Source: Desulfocapsa sp050291935
GTDB lineage: Bacteria; Desulfobacterota; Desulfobulbia; Desulfobulbales; Desulfocapsaceae
Assembly (NCBI GenBank): GCA_050291935.1
Contig: JBNKKR010000006.1
Coordinates: 57,225 to 121,224, forward strand
DNA: 64,000 nt
Direction: 5' to 3'
Within the stretch, counting starts at the first letter, position 1. Each line of letters opens with the position of its first letter. The notes below the pieces were generated by a model, which saw only the letters and a program-made list of their open reading frames with translations, was not told where the DNA came from and made no database searches. Made by a program: the position numbers and the translations under genes. Shown here in pieces: positions 1 through 9,157 of this stretch.

Positions 1-26
1 CCTGATGGTATAAGTATACTTGGGCG

Positions 27-2153
27 CTAACATTTTGTAATGGAGAGCGTTTTCTGAATGGCAGCAAAATCTATGGGTTTGCTTAATGCGCCTGTAAATC
101 CATATTTTTGATATTCAAGTAGTACTGAATCCATAGGGTCACCACTGGCGACCACCGCAGTTGCGTTTGGATCCAGTTGTAAAAGCTTTTCTATGGTGTC
201 CACAGCCCCCATACCTTGGGGAATATTCAAATCCATAATGACCAAATCAAATGGTGTGCCATCGTTTTTTGCCTTTTGGTAACAGTCGATAGCTGCGTGT
301 CCATCTACAACCGTTTCAACTTGATAACCAATGAGGTTGAGCATTTTTTGGGTGGTGAATCTGACACTTTCATCATCATCCATTAGAAGAATCTTTTTGG
401 TGCGTCTGTTTTGTAAAATATCTTGGGAAAGGGCGCCTGAGACCGGTAATATGTTTTTTTGATCTGTAACGGCTGGGAGGTAAAATGTGAATATTGCACC
501 GTTATTACCAGATGATTTGGCGCTAATAAGGCCTTTGTGTCGTTTTATTATGGAGAATACGGTGGCAAGTCCCAAGCCATTGCCCTTTTCTTTGCTCCTG
601 CCCCTGGTGGTAAAGTAAGGGTCAAAGATACTATCCAATATTTCTGCTGGTATACCATGACCAGAATCTCTAATTGTTGTTTTTATGTAGTGGCCCGAGC
701 CAAGGTTGAGGTTTTCGTCGTTATTTAAGTAATTGGAACACGTTATGCTTATTCTTCCGGGACCTTCAATGGCACTAATACTGTTGTTGAAAAGATGCTT
801 GAGAACCTGGGATATTTGGTCAGGGTCGATCTTTGCCATCTTCAGGTCGTTTGCAAAATCAAACACCATTTCAACCGAATCGTACGAAATCGTTTCAGCA
901 ACTTCTTTGATAAGTGTTGGTAGATACACTTCACTTAATACTGGTTTACTTGGTTGTGACAACATGAGTAGCCGTTCGGTCAGCTCCTTAAGCTTTAAGG
1001 TTGCCTCCTTTGCCGGTTGCAGAAAAGTATATGCCGCGTGGGTTTTTTCCATGGTCGCAACACAGAGATCGATATTTCCAAGAATTGCAGTAATGATATT
1101 ATTAAAATCGTGTCCCATTCCTCCTGTTAAAATGGCAAGGGATTCCAGCTTTTGTCCTTTAAGGAGCTGCTCTTCCATATTTTTGCGTTTGCTGATGTCG
1201 TTTGCGATATATACAATACCTTTTGAAAGGTCAGGGGGAATTGATCGATCCAGGGCTTTACCAGCAATTTCACACCAGATGGTTGAGCCATCTTTTTTTC
1301 GAAGTTCAAGGGTTTCATGGATTTCTTTACCAGCAAAAAACTTGTTCAGAATTGACTCTTTGGCCTTTTGATAATGCCCTTCAGTGGGATGAAAGGTCCT
1401 CATATTTAGACCTTTCATTTCTTCAGGAGAATCATAACCAGCCATATCGGCAATTCTTTGATTACAGTTGGCAATAATTCTCTCGCCTTTTAAGAGAAGG
1501 ATTCCGGCCATGGAGTTCTGAAAAATTGACTGTAGTTCATTGGAACTCTCAAGCAGTGCTTTATCAGATTGTTTGAGTGATTGAATATGAATGGCGTTTT
1601 TAATGGCGGTTGCCGCCTGGTTTGCAAAAATCTGAGACAGCCTTTGCTCTTCTTTGGCAAAGAGCCTTTTGTTCTTGCTGTGGCCAATGATAACTCCAAA
1701 AAGGTCTTTATTGTGGAGCATGGGAACGGCGATGGCTGAGCGAATATTGTTTTGAAAAATGATAGGAGGGATATCGATTCGCTCTTCAGTATAAAAATCC
1801 TCTATGGTTTCGATTTGTAGAGATTTAAGGACAATACTCGGGAGACCCACACACTTTTTTACAACAAACTGGTTTATTATTGATTCGGAAAATCCAATTG
1901 TGTCCACCATCAGCAGCGTATCTTGATCATCCTTTTTAAGAAACAGGCTGGCAAAGTCCACTGTGAGAAGATCTTGGAAGAGATGCAGGCAGTTTCTGTA
2001 TGTCTCTGTAAGCTTGGTAGGAACACCAAGGCGGGATGAAAAATCTTCGATCTGGAGAAAAATTTGCTGTTTACGTTCATTTTCCTCTACAGCCTGTCGT
2101 AGTTGCTTACGAAGAAGACTATTTTCTTTTTGTAGGCTTTCCAGGGTGCTCAT
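27..2153 (-). CDS. Hybrid sensor histidine kinase (GAF-PAS-HisKA-HATPase-REC)
   Basis: This is a cytoplasmic sensor kinase of 708 residues with no membrane segment. A short coiled coil (residues 1-35) precedes a GAF domain (about 45-195), which ends in the typical FANQAATAIKNA helix. A PAS domain follows (about 205-320, ending with the PAC-like DISKRKNMEEQL). The HisKA phospho-acceptor is the His in GGMGHDFNN near residue 347. The ATPase domain shows the N box, DSGHGIP and GNGLGLA. A C-terminal receiver has Asp in VIMDLNIP near 638 and Lys in ALSKPID. The GGxxHDFNN type of H box is common in deltaproteobacterial hybrid kinases. No output gene is adjacent, so the C-terminal receiver may control autokinase activity or pass phosphate to a distant partner. 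The gene diverges from ung across 217 bp. Ligand and partner are unknown; the kinase assignment is firm. Confidence 0.93.
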   Translation of the reverse strand: MSTLESLQKENSLLRKQLRQAVEENERKQQIFLQIEDFSSRLGVPTKLTETYRNCLHLFQDLLTVDFASLFLKKDDQDTLLMVDTIGFSESIINQFVVKKCVGLPSIVLKSLQIETIEDFYTEERIDIPPIIFQNNIRSAIAVPMLHNKDLFGVIIGHSKNKRLFAKEEQRLSQIFANQAATAIKNAIHIQSLKQSDKALLESSNELQSIFQNSMAGILLLKGERIIANCNQRIADMAGYDSPEEMKGLNMRTFHPTEGHYQKAKESILNKFFAGKEIHETLELRKKDGSTIWCEIAGKALDRSIPPDLSKGIVYIANDISKRKNMEEQLLKGQKLESLAILTGGMGHDFNNIITAILGNIDLCVATMEKTHAAYTFLQPAKEATLKLKELTERLLMLSQPSKPVLSEVYLPTLIKEVAETISYDSVEMVFDFANDLKMAKIDPDQISQVLKHLFNNSISAIEGPGRISITCSNYLNNDENLNLGSGHYIKTTIRDSGHGIPAEILDSIFDPYFTTRGRSKEKGNGLGLATVFSIIKRHKGLISAKSSGNNGAIFTFYLPAVTDQKNILPVSGALSQDILQNRRTKKILLMDDDESVRFTTQKMLNLIGYQVETVVDGHAAIDCYQKAKNDGTPFDLVIMDLNIPQGMGAVDTIEKLLQLDPNATAVVASGDPMDSVLLEYQKYGFTGALSKPIDFAAIQKTLSITKC

Positions 2154-2195
2154 CTCTTCTTGTTTTCAATCCATAATGGTGTAAGTTGGCTCCAT

Positions 2196-2211
2196 AAGGA
2201 GCTAGCTCCTT
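2196..2211. promoter_or_regulatory. Perfect 16-bp palindrome upstream of the hybrid kinase
   Basis: AAGGAGCTAGCTCCTT is a perfect inverted repeat with no spacer, 43 bp upstream of the kinase start and 160 bp upstream of ung. A dimeric repressor could bind it, or it could form a small hairpin in the kinase leader. No regulator is assigned. Confidence 0.35.
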
Positions 2212-2370
2212 TACTGAATACTATCACGCAATACAGTGAACAACAAAGCAATCAGTTATGCGTACAAATAGGGTATGATTAATTACGTGTTTTTTCAACT
2301 TTTCAAAGCAATGCGTATCCTAAAAATGAATAAGGACTTTTAATTAACTGTTACGCAAAGGTGAATCCAA

Positions 2371-3078
2371 ATGTCAGCAATTCAAGACCGGGTCAAATTA
2401 CGGTCTTCCTGGAAAAAAAAATTGGCTCAGGAATTTGAACAGGATTATATGCAAAAATTGCGAGATTTTCTTATTTCTGAAAAACAGAAGGGGAAAATTA
2501 TTTATCCTGCGGGGGATGATATCTTTAACAGCATGAATTTCACCTCCTTTTCCGCGGTGAAAGTTGTTATTGTCGGCCAAGATCCGTACCATGGCCCTGG
2601 CCAGGCACATGGTCTTTGCTTTTCGGTAAAACCGGGTATACGGATACCGCCTTCTCTTGTGAATATTTATAAAGAAATCCAAAGTGATCTTGGTATTCCA
2701 CTCTGCAAACATGGCTATCTAAAGAGTTGGGCCGAGCAGGGTGTGCTTTTGATCAATTCGGTGCTTACCGTCGAGAAAGGCAGAGCAGGCTCACATCAGG
2801 GGAAGGGTTGGGAGCGCTTCACAGATGCCATTATTCAGACGGTGAACAGAGACCATTCCGGACTTGTATTTTTGTTGTGGGGGAGTTACGCCCAAAAAAA
2901 AGGGCGAATAATTGATAGAAAGCGCCATTTGGTACTCCAATCTGTGCATCCTTCACCTTTATCGGCGCACCGTGGTTTTTTTGGGAATAAACATTTTTCA
3001 AAAGCAAACGATTATTTGGCAAGTAAGGGAAAACAAACCATTGACTGGCAACTGCCGGTGTCCGTGGACGGGGAATAA
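2371..3078 (+). CDS. ung: Uracil-DNA glycosylase, family 1
   Basis: The enzyme removes uracil from DNA as the first step of base-excision repair. The 235-residue length is normal for family 1. The water-activating motif GQDPYHG is near residues 69-75 with the catalytic Asp at about 71. The uracil-binding Asn lies in LLINSVLTV, and the DNA-intercalation loop HPSPLSAHRGFFG begins near residue 193. The start ATG follows a weak purine-rich stretch. It is the first gene of a tight same-strand run with the YgjP-like protease, nitroreductase and pdxH (gaps of 6, -10 and 3 bp), so co-transcription is likely. Confidence 0.97.
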   Translation: MSAIQDRVKLRSSWKKKLAQEFEQDYMQKLRDFLISEKQKGKIIYPAGDDIFNSMNFTSFSAVKVVIVGQDPYHGPGQAHGLCFSVKPGIRIPPSLVNIYKEIQSDLGIPLCKHGYLKSWAEQGVLLINSVLTVEKGRAGSHQGKGWERFTDAIIQTVNRDHSGLVFLLWGSYAQKKGRIIDRKRHLVLQSVHPSPLSAHRGFFGNKHFSKANDYLASKGKQTIDWQLPVSVDGE

Positions 3079-3084
3079 AGGTTT

Positions 3085-3798
3085 TTGAAAAAAGAGTATA
3101 TCCAGGTACAAGGCCTTACCGTAGAGGTGTGGTGGAAGGCTGTTAAGAGGATCAACCTGGTAGTATATGCAAAGGAGTGCAGGGTACGAATTTCGGCTCC
3201 ATACTTCACTCCAAAGGTGGAGGTCGAAGGGTTGATACGGGCAAAAATGGAGTGGATTAAGAAAAAACAGAAGGAGCTTCAGGAGCAAAAATCTACACCA
3301 GAGATGCACTATAGATCTGGAGAAACCGTTTGCTTTTTGGGAGAGGAATATGGATTAGCTGTTGTTGACGGAGCAGCATCCAGTGGCGTTGTTTTTGATC
3401 CAAAAGAAGGGATTGTGCTGCATATGGGGAAAAACAACTGCAGAGAAGAGCGGCGAAAAGTGTTACTTGCATGGTATCGTGATGAGCTTGCCCTTCGCAT
3501 CCCGCCACTTCTTGCAAAATGGCAGCCACAGGTTGGTGAAGAAGTGCTGGAATGGCGAATTAAGAGGATGAAAACCCGTTGGGGAACGTGTAATATTGCT
3601 GCGCGTCGTATTTGGCTTAATCTTGAATTGATAAGAAGGCCTGAGCGATGTATTGAATATATCCTGGTGCATGAGATGGTTCATTTGCTGGTTCCGGGAC
3701 ATAGTGCAAAATTTTATCAATATATGGACACGCTACTGCAAGATTGGCGTGATGTGGACAGGCTCTTAACAGGGAGAAATTACTCGTTATGTTTATAG
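3085..3798 (+). CDS. YgjP-like zinc metallopeptidase (DUF45, M48-related)
   Basis: This is a 237-residue soluble protein of the YgjP/DUF45 family. The zinc motif HEMVHLLVPGHS gives HExxH near residue 196 with a third ligand His downstream. The preceding KTRWGTCN block and the C-terminal YMDTLLQDWR stretch are also typical of the family. The start is TTG at 3085, supported by a GGGGAATAAAGG stretch just upstream and by lying 6 bp after the ung stop. The 3' end overlaps the nitroreductase start by 10 bp. Family members are presumed proteases, often neighbours of restriction or repair genes; the substrate is unknown. Confidence 0.9.
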   Translation: MKKEYIQVQGLTVEVWWKAVKRINLVVYAKECRVRISAPYFTPKVEVEGLIRAKMEWIKKKQKELQEQKSTPEMHYRSGETVCFLGEEYGLAVVDGAASSGVVFDPKEGIVLHMGKNNCREERRKVLLAWYRDELALRIPPLLAKWQPQVGEEVLEWRIKRMKTRWGTCNIAARRIWLNLELIRRPERCIEYILVHEMVHLLVPGHSAKFYQYMDTLLQDWRDVDRLLTGRNYSLCL

Positions 3799-4322
3799 AT
3801 ATTTTGCGAAAACGAAGATCTATTCGCGCATTTAAAAAAAGATCGGTGGAGCAGGAAAAAATTGATCTCTTGCTTGAGGCTGCCCTGCGTTCTCCCTCAT
3901 CAAGGGGTTTATATCCTTGGGAGTTTGTTGTGGTGCAAGACAAAGAAACCCTTTTGGCGTTATCAGAGGTAAAACCCCATGGGGCTTCTTTCTTAAAAAA
4001 TGCCCCACTTGGTATAGTGGTTTGTGCAGATCCGGCTAAGTGTGATGTTTGGGTGGAGGATTGTTCCATTGCTTCTCTGCTGATTCATCTGGCTGCAACG
4101 GACCTTGGTTTAGGAAGCTGTTGGATTCAGTTGCGTTTGCGTGAGTATGATAGCAGGCAAAGTGCCTCTCAGCGGGCCGCCGAGATTTTGGGCATTAAAG
4201 AGGGAATAGAAGTGCAGACCATTATTGCGGTGGGATATCCCGAAAAGGAACTTCAGGGACACGAGCAATCAACACTGTTGATGGACCGGCTTCACCATGA
4301 GCGTTTTGGGGAGAAAGGCTAA
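3789..4322 (+). CDS. Nitroreductase-family FMN oxidoreductase
   Basis: The 177-residue protein starts with the family signature RRSIRAFKKRSVEQEKIDLLLEAAL and continues with RSPSSRGLYPWEFVVV, which form FMN contacts in NfsB-type flavoproteins. The mid-segment IASLLIHLAATDLGLGSCWIQ (the usual A-x-x-x-GLGSCW helix) and the late IIAVGYPEKE strand are also diagnostic. Members use NAD(P)H to reduce nitro groups, quinones or unsaturated bonds; the physiological substrate cannot be read here. The ATG lies inside the end of the preceding peptidase gene, and pdxH starts 3 bp after the stop, so translation is probably coupled. Sharing a run with pdxH may only reflect shared FMN use. Confidence 0.92.
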   Translation: MFIDILRKRRSIRAFKKRSVEQEKIDLLLEAALRSPSSRGLYPWEFVVVQDKETLLALSEVKPHGASFLKNAPLGIVVCADPAKCDVWVEDCSIASLLIHLAATDLGLGSCWIQLRLREYDSRQSASQRAAEILGIKEGIEVQTIIAVGYPEKELQGHEQSTLLMDRLHHERFGEKG

Positions 4323-4325
4323 GCG

Positions 4326-4961
4326 ATGGATATCAGTAATTTTAGAAGAGAGTATCTCAAGAGTGGTCTTGAGAGAAAAGATCTCTTAACGGATCCCATG
4401 GCTCAGTTTTCCCATTGGTTTAACCAGGCAAAAGATACCGATATTCCTGATCCCAATGCGATGGTCCTTGCCACCGTTTCCAAAGAGGGGCACCCCAGTC
4501 AACGGACCGTTTTGTTAAAGTATTATGATGAAGGCGGTTTCGTCTTTTTCACAAATCAAAAGAGCCGGAAAGCTCGTGAAATAGCAGAGAATGCTCGAGT
4601 GAGTCTTCATTTTGTCTGGCTTGAGCTGGAGCGGCAGATTGCAATTTGCGGAAGTGCCAGGGCCATTAGCGCCAGCGAGTCGGCCAAGTATTTTTTAACC
4701 CGACCACGGGATTCACAGATTGCTGCCTGGGTATCGAATCAAAGTAAAACCATTTCTTCTCGTAAATTGCTGTTGCAAAATTTTGCGGATATGAAAGCAA
4801 AGTTTGGCAAGGGAGAAATTCCACTCCCTTCCTTTTGGGGGGGGTACCGTGTTTCGCCTGTAACCATTGAGTTTTGGCAGGGGCGAAAGAGCCGTCTCCA
4901 TGACCGCTTTTTATATCGGCGGGAGGACGATGGGTGGAATGTGCAACGTTTGGCCCCTTAA
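4326..4961 (+). CDS. pdxH: Pyridoxamine 5'-phosphate oxidase
   Basis: PdxH oxidises pyridoxine or pyridoxamine 5'-phosphate to pyridoxal phosphate using FMN and oxygen. The 211-residue length matches the family. Recognisable blocks are the N-terminal YLKSGL, AMVLATV..GHPSQRTVLLK, FFTNQKSRKAREI (FMN and phosphate binding), WLELERQI, RPRDSQIAAW..SQS-like, the C-terminal RVSP..IEFWQGR..RLHDR substrate loop, and the terminal W-x-V-QRLAP. The oxygen requirement is notable in an otherwise anaerobic-looking gene set, as is the nearby hemerythrin protein. It is the last gene of the ung run and converges on the HDOD regulator, with about 59 bp between and no clear hairpin. Confidence 0.96.
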   Translation: MDISNFRREYLKSGLERKDLLTDPMAQFSHWFNQAKDTDIPDPNAMVLATVSKEGHPSQRTVLLKYYDEGGFVFFTNQKSRKAREIAENARVSLHFVWLELERQIAICGSARAISASESAKYFLTRPRDSQIAAWVSNQSKTISSRKLLLQNFADMKAKFGKGEIPLPSFWGGYRVSPVTIEFWQGRKSRLHDRFLYRREDDGWNVQRLAP

Positions 4962-5020
4962 TCCCGGCATTGGAATATATCTGTCAATAATCGTCTGTTC
5001 CAAATTTGCCTAATGTTCAG

Positions 5021-6232
5021 CTACATTGCGGACTCTTGCAGAATTTTTTTACAGACCTCGCGCCACTCGTCTATTTTTTCTGCAAAACCCAGCTTGTCGA
5101 TATGTTGACTGTTTAATTGGTGGGCCTCTCCGATAACCTGGGAAGGGTTCTCTTCATAGTAAATCGCGTTAGCCACATGTACCACCAGGGCTGGGTTAAG
5201 CGCTGTTTCCGGATAGTCTGCCAGACGATGGTGGAAACCAATGGCTTCCACAACATCCCCATGCATTCCCCAAAGGCCCATGAGAAAAGCGCCCACATCG
5301 CCGTGTAGGCTATGAAAGGTTTCCCTTTCCGCATCACGAAGTGGAATTTTTTTATCCATGGCAAGTCTTACGGCGTTGTCATACTGTTCAGGGAGTTTTG
5401 CCAGTAAAACGAGTTTGCCAATATCGTGCAACATCCCGGCGAGAAAACAGCAATCCACCATCTCCTTGTTACTGGACTCATTAAGTGCTATGGCCTTGGC
5501 ACAGGCGGCCACAGCTATTGAATGGGCCATAAGTTGTTTTGCTGGAAAAATGGTGGATGTTGCCTTTATTTCGGAAAAGGCTCCAACCCCAAGGACCAGA
5601 TTCTTAACGGTATCAATACCAAGGAGGTTGACGGCGTGTGCGGGGCTGTCAATGGTGGTAAAAAGACCGAAAAAAGCGGAATTAACCAGTTGCAGAACCT
5701 TGGCGCTCATGCCAATATCCCTTTCAATAATGGCTGCAACTTCTGCAATAGAAATATCCGGATTATGGATGGCTTCACGGAGTTCCGCGTACAATTCCGG
5801 TAAACTTGGCAGGGCATCGATCCCGGAGATAACTTTTTTCAGGGATGGTTGAGAGATTAATTTATGGAGGCCACTGGCCCGTTGGAGCACAGCTTTTAAT
5901 TCGTCTGGCTCACAGGGTTTTGCCAAAAATTGGTGAACGACCCCCACCGTACGGAGAATTGATTGTTCGTCCGCCTGGCCTGTGAGCATTATTCGAATGG
6001 AACACGGATGGCTCTCTTTTGTTCGTCGTAAAAGTTCTGCGCCATCAATTCCCGGCATGCGCATATCGGATACAATCACATCGAACTCATGCTCATCCAT
6101 CAGTTCAAGTGCATCCTTGCCACTTTCGGCAAAGTGAAGGTCATATTCTTTTCGCATGGAGCGAAGCATGCGTTTTAGGCCAGAGAGTATATTGGGTTCG
6201 TCATCAACAAAAAGAATTTTATTTTTATCCAT
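5021..6232 (-). CDS. Response regulator with HDOD output domain (REC-HDOD)
   Basis: The 403-residue protein has an N-terminal receiver (1-120) with DDEPNILSGL, Asp in VIVSDMRMPG and Lys in LAKPCEPDE. An HDOD domain follows (about 140-340), with LPSLPELYAELR, FFGLFTTIDSPAHAVNLLGI and an HD-like MLHDIGKLVLL. HDOD proteins lack enzymatic HD-GYP activity in most described cases and act as regulatory hubs in two-component and c-di-GMP networks. The gene diverges from another REC protein whose receiver is closely similar (both have SDMRMPG and a KPC segment), suggesting an ancestral pair. No kinase is adjacent. Confidence 0.92.
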   Translation of the reverse strand: MDKNKILFVDDEPNILSGLKRMLRSMRKEYDLHFAESGKDALELMDEHEFDVIVSDMRMPGIDGAELLRRTKESHPCSIRIMLTGQADEQSILRTVGVVHQFLAKPCEPDELKAVLQRASGLHKLISQPSLKKVISGIDALPSLPELYAELREAIHNPDISIAEVAAIIERDIGMSAKVLQLVNSAFFGLFTTIDSPAHAVNLLGIDTVKNLVLGVGAFSEIKATSTIFPAKQLMAHSIAVAACAKAIALNESSNKEMVDCCFLAGMLHDIGKLVLLAKLPEQYDNAVRLAMDKKIPLRDAERETFHSLHGDVGAFLMGLWGMHGDVVEAIGFHHRLADYPETALNPALVVHVANAIYYEENPSQVIGEAHQLNSQHIDKLGFAEKIDEWREVCKKILQESAM

Positions 6233-6450
6233 CTGTTATTGCCCCTATGGGAAGTGTCCTTAAAAACCCAGATTCAGATTATGCTTTGTCAAGAATAGTG
6301 TATCTTCAGGTCCATCTGCATGTATCATATGCAAGCACAAGTGCAGCATTGCAAACCCTTCGGTAAAAGATCCAAAGCATAAAGGGTACATCCTGAAGTG
6401 ATTGTATATGCAAAAGCGGAGGCGAGTCAAATAAAAATGAAAAGGATCTC

Positions 6451-6480
6451 TTGACCTTGATTCATTATTTGACATAAAAT
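6451..6480 (+). promoter_or_regulatory. Candidate sigma-70 promoter of the degenerate HD-GYP regulator
   Basis: A TTGACC -35 element and a TAAAAT -10 element are separated by 18 bp, about 50 bp upstream of the next gene's ATG. Spacing and matches are good, but this is by-eye only. Confidence 0.45.
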
Positions 6481-6530
6481 GTTACCAGATCCATGAAGCG
6501 GATTTGAAAATCCATGGGAATGAGGCAGGG

Positions 6531-7664
6531 ATGACTGAGAGAATATTGTTTGTCGATGATGAACCGCAACTGCTGCAAGCTGTGAAGAGACAACTGCGAA
6601 AACGATTTGATTTGTTCACGGCGGAAGGTGGGGACGAGGCGTTAAAGGTATTGAAGGAAAAAGGGCCTTTTGCGGTGATCGTTTCCGATATGCGTATGCC
6701 CGGAATGGATGGGGTGCAGCTGCTGAGTCATGTGAAAGCAGGATACCCGGATACTGTACGAATGATGCTCACCGGCAACGCAGATCAGGAGACTGCAGCG
6801 GAAGCGGTAAACAAAGGACAGGTGTTTCGATTTTTAAATAAGCCCTGCCCGACAGCGGTTATGGCGCCTGCCCTTGCTCTCGCCCTTAGGCATTATAAAC
6901 TGATTACCGCGGAGAAGGAACTCCTCAATGAAACGTTGCGTGGGTCCATCGAAGTTATGTCGGAGTTATTGAATCTTTCCAATGCAACGGCCTTTAGCCT
7001 TGGTCCTCGAATCAAGCCCACGGTGATACGACTTGCCAAACAGCTTGATTTGTTCCCCTCCTGGCAATATGAGGTGAGTGCCAGTATGTCGCAGATAGGC
7101 TGTATCACCTTGCCGTCTGAAATCTTACATAAGGTGCATGCGGGCATAAAACTTGATCCGGAAGAGTGGGAAACCTATCGCAAACATCCTGTTACCGCAG
7201 GACGGATGGTGGGGCAGATCCCTCGTCTTGAAAAGGTGAATGCAATTATCAGCAATCAACTCACCGAATTCCAGGATTATCCCGATGATATGGACGAAGA
7301 TGTGGCCCTTGGTGGACAGGTATTAAAGGTTGCCATAGAGTATGACCTGCTTCGGCAACAGGATATAAAGCATGGAGAGGCCATTGCCAAAATGCGAAGA
7401 AAGAAGGGGTGGTATAATCCGGAAATTTTAGATTTGGTGGCAAATTTTAAGCCTTCTGAGCGGAAAGTAGAAATTAAAAATGTCCGTTTTAAAAATATTA
7501 TTGCCGGAATGGTGGCCGACGTGGATGTTATGGCCAAAAACGGAACCCTGCTTATTCCAAAAGACCAGAAAATTACCTGGTCAACCCTTGAGAGTTTGAA
7601 AAATTTCGTAAAACATGTGGGTATTGAAGAACCGATACGGGTCAGGTGTCCTGTGGCAAATTGA
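6531..7664 (+). CDS. Response regulator with degenerate HD-GYP output
   Basis: The 377-residue protein has a receiver (1-120) with VDDEPQLLQAV, Asp in VIVSDMRMPG and Lys in LNKPCP. The C-terminal region follows the HD-GYP plan: the segment SEILHKVHAGIKLDPEEWETYRKHP aligns with the family's helix after HDIGKIGIP, and IPRLEKVNAII with the helix before HHE. However, the HD pair is replaced by Ser-Gln (SMSQIG) and the HHExxDGxGYP motif is gone (NQLTEFQDYP), so phosphodiesterase activity is not expected. ATG at 6531 is preferred, with GAGG 5 bp upstream; an in-frame TTG at 6504 would add nine residues. It probably works by binding a partner or nucleotide. It is divergent from the REC-HDOD gene. 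Confidence 0.88.
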   Translation: MTERILFVDDEPQLLQAVKRQLRKRFDLFTAEGGDEALKVLKEKGPFAVIVSDMRMPGMDGVQLLSHVKAGYPDTVRMMLTGNADQETAAEAVNKGQVFRFLNKPCPTAVMAPALALALRHYKLITAEKELLNETLRGSIEVMSELLNLSNATAFSLGPRIKPTVIRLAKQLDLFPSWQYEVSASMSQIGCITLPSEILHKVHAGIKLDPEEWETYRKHPVTAGRMVGQIPRLEKVNAIISNQLTEFQDYPDDMDEDVALGGQVLKVAIEYDLLRQQDIKHGEAIAKMRRKKGWYNPEILDLVANFKPSERKVEIKNVRFKNIIAGMVADVDVMAKNGTLLIPKDQKITWSTLESLKNFVKHVGIEEPIRVRCPVAN

Positions 7665-7683
7665 TGCCATTTATAGCTCTTTC

Positions 7684-8721
7684 TTAATCGGTATTGCTTT
7701 TGCGTTTCATTTTCATCTGCTGTTTTGCGTAAGCCCGCATATCTTCAACGGCGTCACTTTCATCCATTATCTCGACACCAAGTAGGGTTTCAACACAGTC
7801 CTCCAAGGTGATAATACCTTCTGTCTGGTCGTAACTGTCCACCACCACAAACATATGCTCTTTTTTCTTGATAAAGAGCTTTAGGGCTATGGATACCGGA
7901 ATATTTTCATTGATGGCAAAGGACTCTTTTTTGATTTCTTTGAGGGTAAAGGAGTCGTCTTTAGTCATTTGGAAAAAGATATTTTTAGTGAGGACAATGC
8001 CGGTGATGTTGTCAATGGAACCTTTGTACACCGGAATCCTTGAAAACTGAAAAAGCTCTTCTTGGGCAAGAACTTCTTTAATGGAAGAGTTTTCCTCAAG
8101 GGCAAAGACAACCGTTCGGGGAGTGAGGATTTCCTGAATCTTTATTTCATCTAAATGGAGTACATTTTCAATAACGTCCGATTCCTGTTCGTCGATAACT
8201 CCGTCGTCCTGACTGAGCAGGGTAGATTCAAGCAGTTCTGCTTTTGATAGAGAACCAGCGTTCTCTTTATCTTTGGATATTCTATCGGTGATAAAAAGGG
8301 TTATGGTCAGTATCGGTAGGGTGATCCATATAAAAAAGCGGATAAAGTAGGCGGCAAATGGGGTCAACTCTTTCCAAAATACAGCGCCTACGGTTTTGGG
8401 AATGATTTCTGATAGAAAGAGGATGCAAAGGGTGAGGATTGCTGATACATAAAAGACGGCGCTTGAACCAAATATTGTTTCCGCTTGCGCACCCACTCCT
8501 GCGGCCCCTAAGGTGTTCGCAATGGTGTTGAGGATAAGAATGGAGGCGATTGATTTATTCAGGTCCTGCTTATGGCTTCTGAGTAGCTTAGCCGCCTGTG
8601 GTTTTGTTTTTTCCAGTACAGCTATATATGCCATATTGGTGGAAAGGAGCACCGACTCAAGGATGGAACATAAAAAGGAGACGCCTACGGCCAGGAAAAA
8701 ATAGAGAAGTAAAAGGTTCAT
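7684..8721 (-). CDS. DUF21/CBS-domain membrane protein (CNNM/CorC-like)
   Basis: The 345-residue inner-membrane protein has four hydrophobic segments in residues 1-155 (the DUF21/CNNM transmembrane domain). An acidic linker follows, including VIDEQESDVIENVLHLDEIKIQEILTPR, the usual entry into the paired CBS domains (about 190-320). The C-terminal CorC/HlyC transporter-associated domain of longer relatives is absent; the chain ends shortly after the CBS pair in a basic tail. Family members are linked to magnesium or sodium transport. The gene converges on the degenerate HD-GYP regulator with about 20 bp between. The substrate is not certain. Confidence 0.9.
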   Translation of the reverse strand: MNLLLLYFFLAVGVSFLCSILESVLLSTNMAYIAVLEKTKPQAAKLLRSHKQDLNKSIASILILNTIANTLGAAGVGAQAETIFGSSAVFYVSAILTLCILFLSEIIPKTVGAVFWKELTPFAAYFIRFFIWITLPILTITLFITDRISKDKENAGSLSKAELLESTLLSQDDGVIDEQESDVIENVLHLDEIKIQEILTPRTVVFALEENSSIKEVLAQEELFQFSRIPVYKGSIDNITGIVLTKNIFFQMTKDDSFTLKEIKKESFAINENIPVSIALKLFIKKKEHMFVVVDSYDQTEGIITLEDCVETLLGVEIMDESDAVEDMRAYAKQQMKMKRKSNTD

Positions 8722-9157
8722 TCAGGTGTTGTGGGTGAAAAAAGTCATCCTCTCAATCTATTGGGAATAGTGTGTAGCATACCATTGGGGTATGTGTTTC
8801 GTTTACGAAGATAAAGCATTCAATGTACCTATATACCAGTATTGGGCAATTCTGTGAAGGGCATTATTATAGCTTTGGGGCATAAGTTGTATCTCTTATA
8901 ACAAGCTGTTTGACTCCGCTATCTGTCTTAATCGAAATGAGTTTTGTGGTTGTTTTGTTTAATAATAAAGATGAGTTCTATAAAAAAGTACAAGGAATGC
9001 ATCTTGAAAAGGTGACAGATTTGAGCTAGAGTTGAAGCCGTTTATAAAGAACAAGCGGAAATTTAATAAAAAAATATAAAACTTCCCTTACCATAGCTTG
9101 AGATCATCTTGAGCGTAAAAGAATCTGTCTTCAGATGCGGCTTGTAAAGGAGTTGCC
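8722..9157. other. 436-bp intergenic region
   Basis: This AT-rich stretch lies between two divergent genes. No ORF, tRNA or strong hairpin was seen. It probably holds promoters for both neighbours. A clear AAAGGAG ribosome-binding site sits at its right end, serving the gene at 9158. Confidence 0.5.

Noticed and set aside
733..1371. Long open frame (212 codons) antisense to the first hybrid kinase
   Set aside because: It is fully inside a kinase gene with clear motifs, has no domain or ribosome-binding site, and is a codon-usage shadow.
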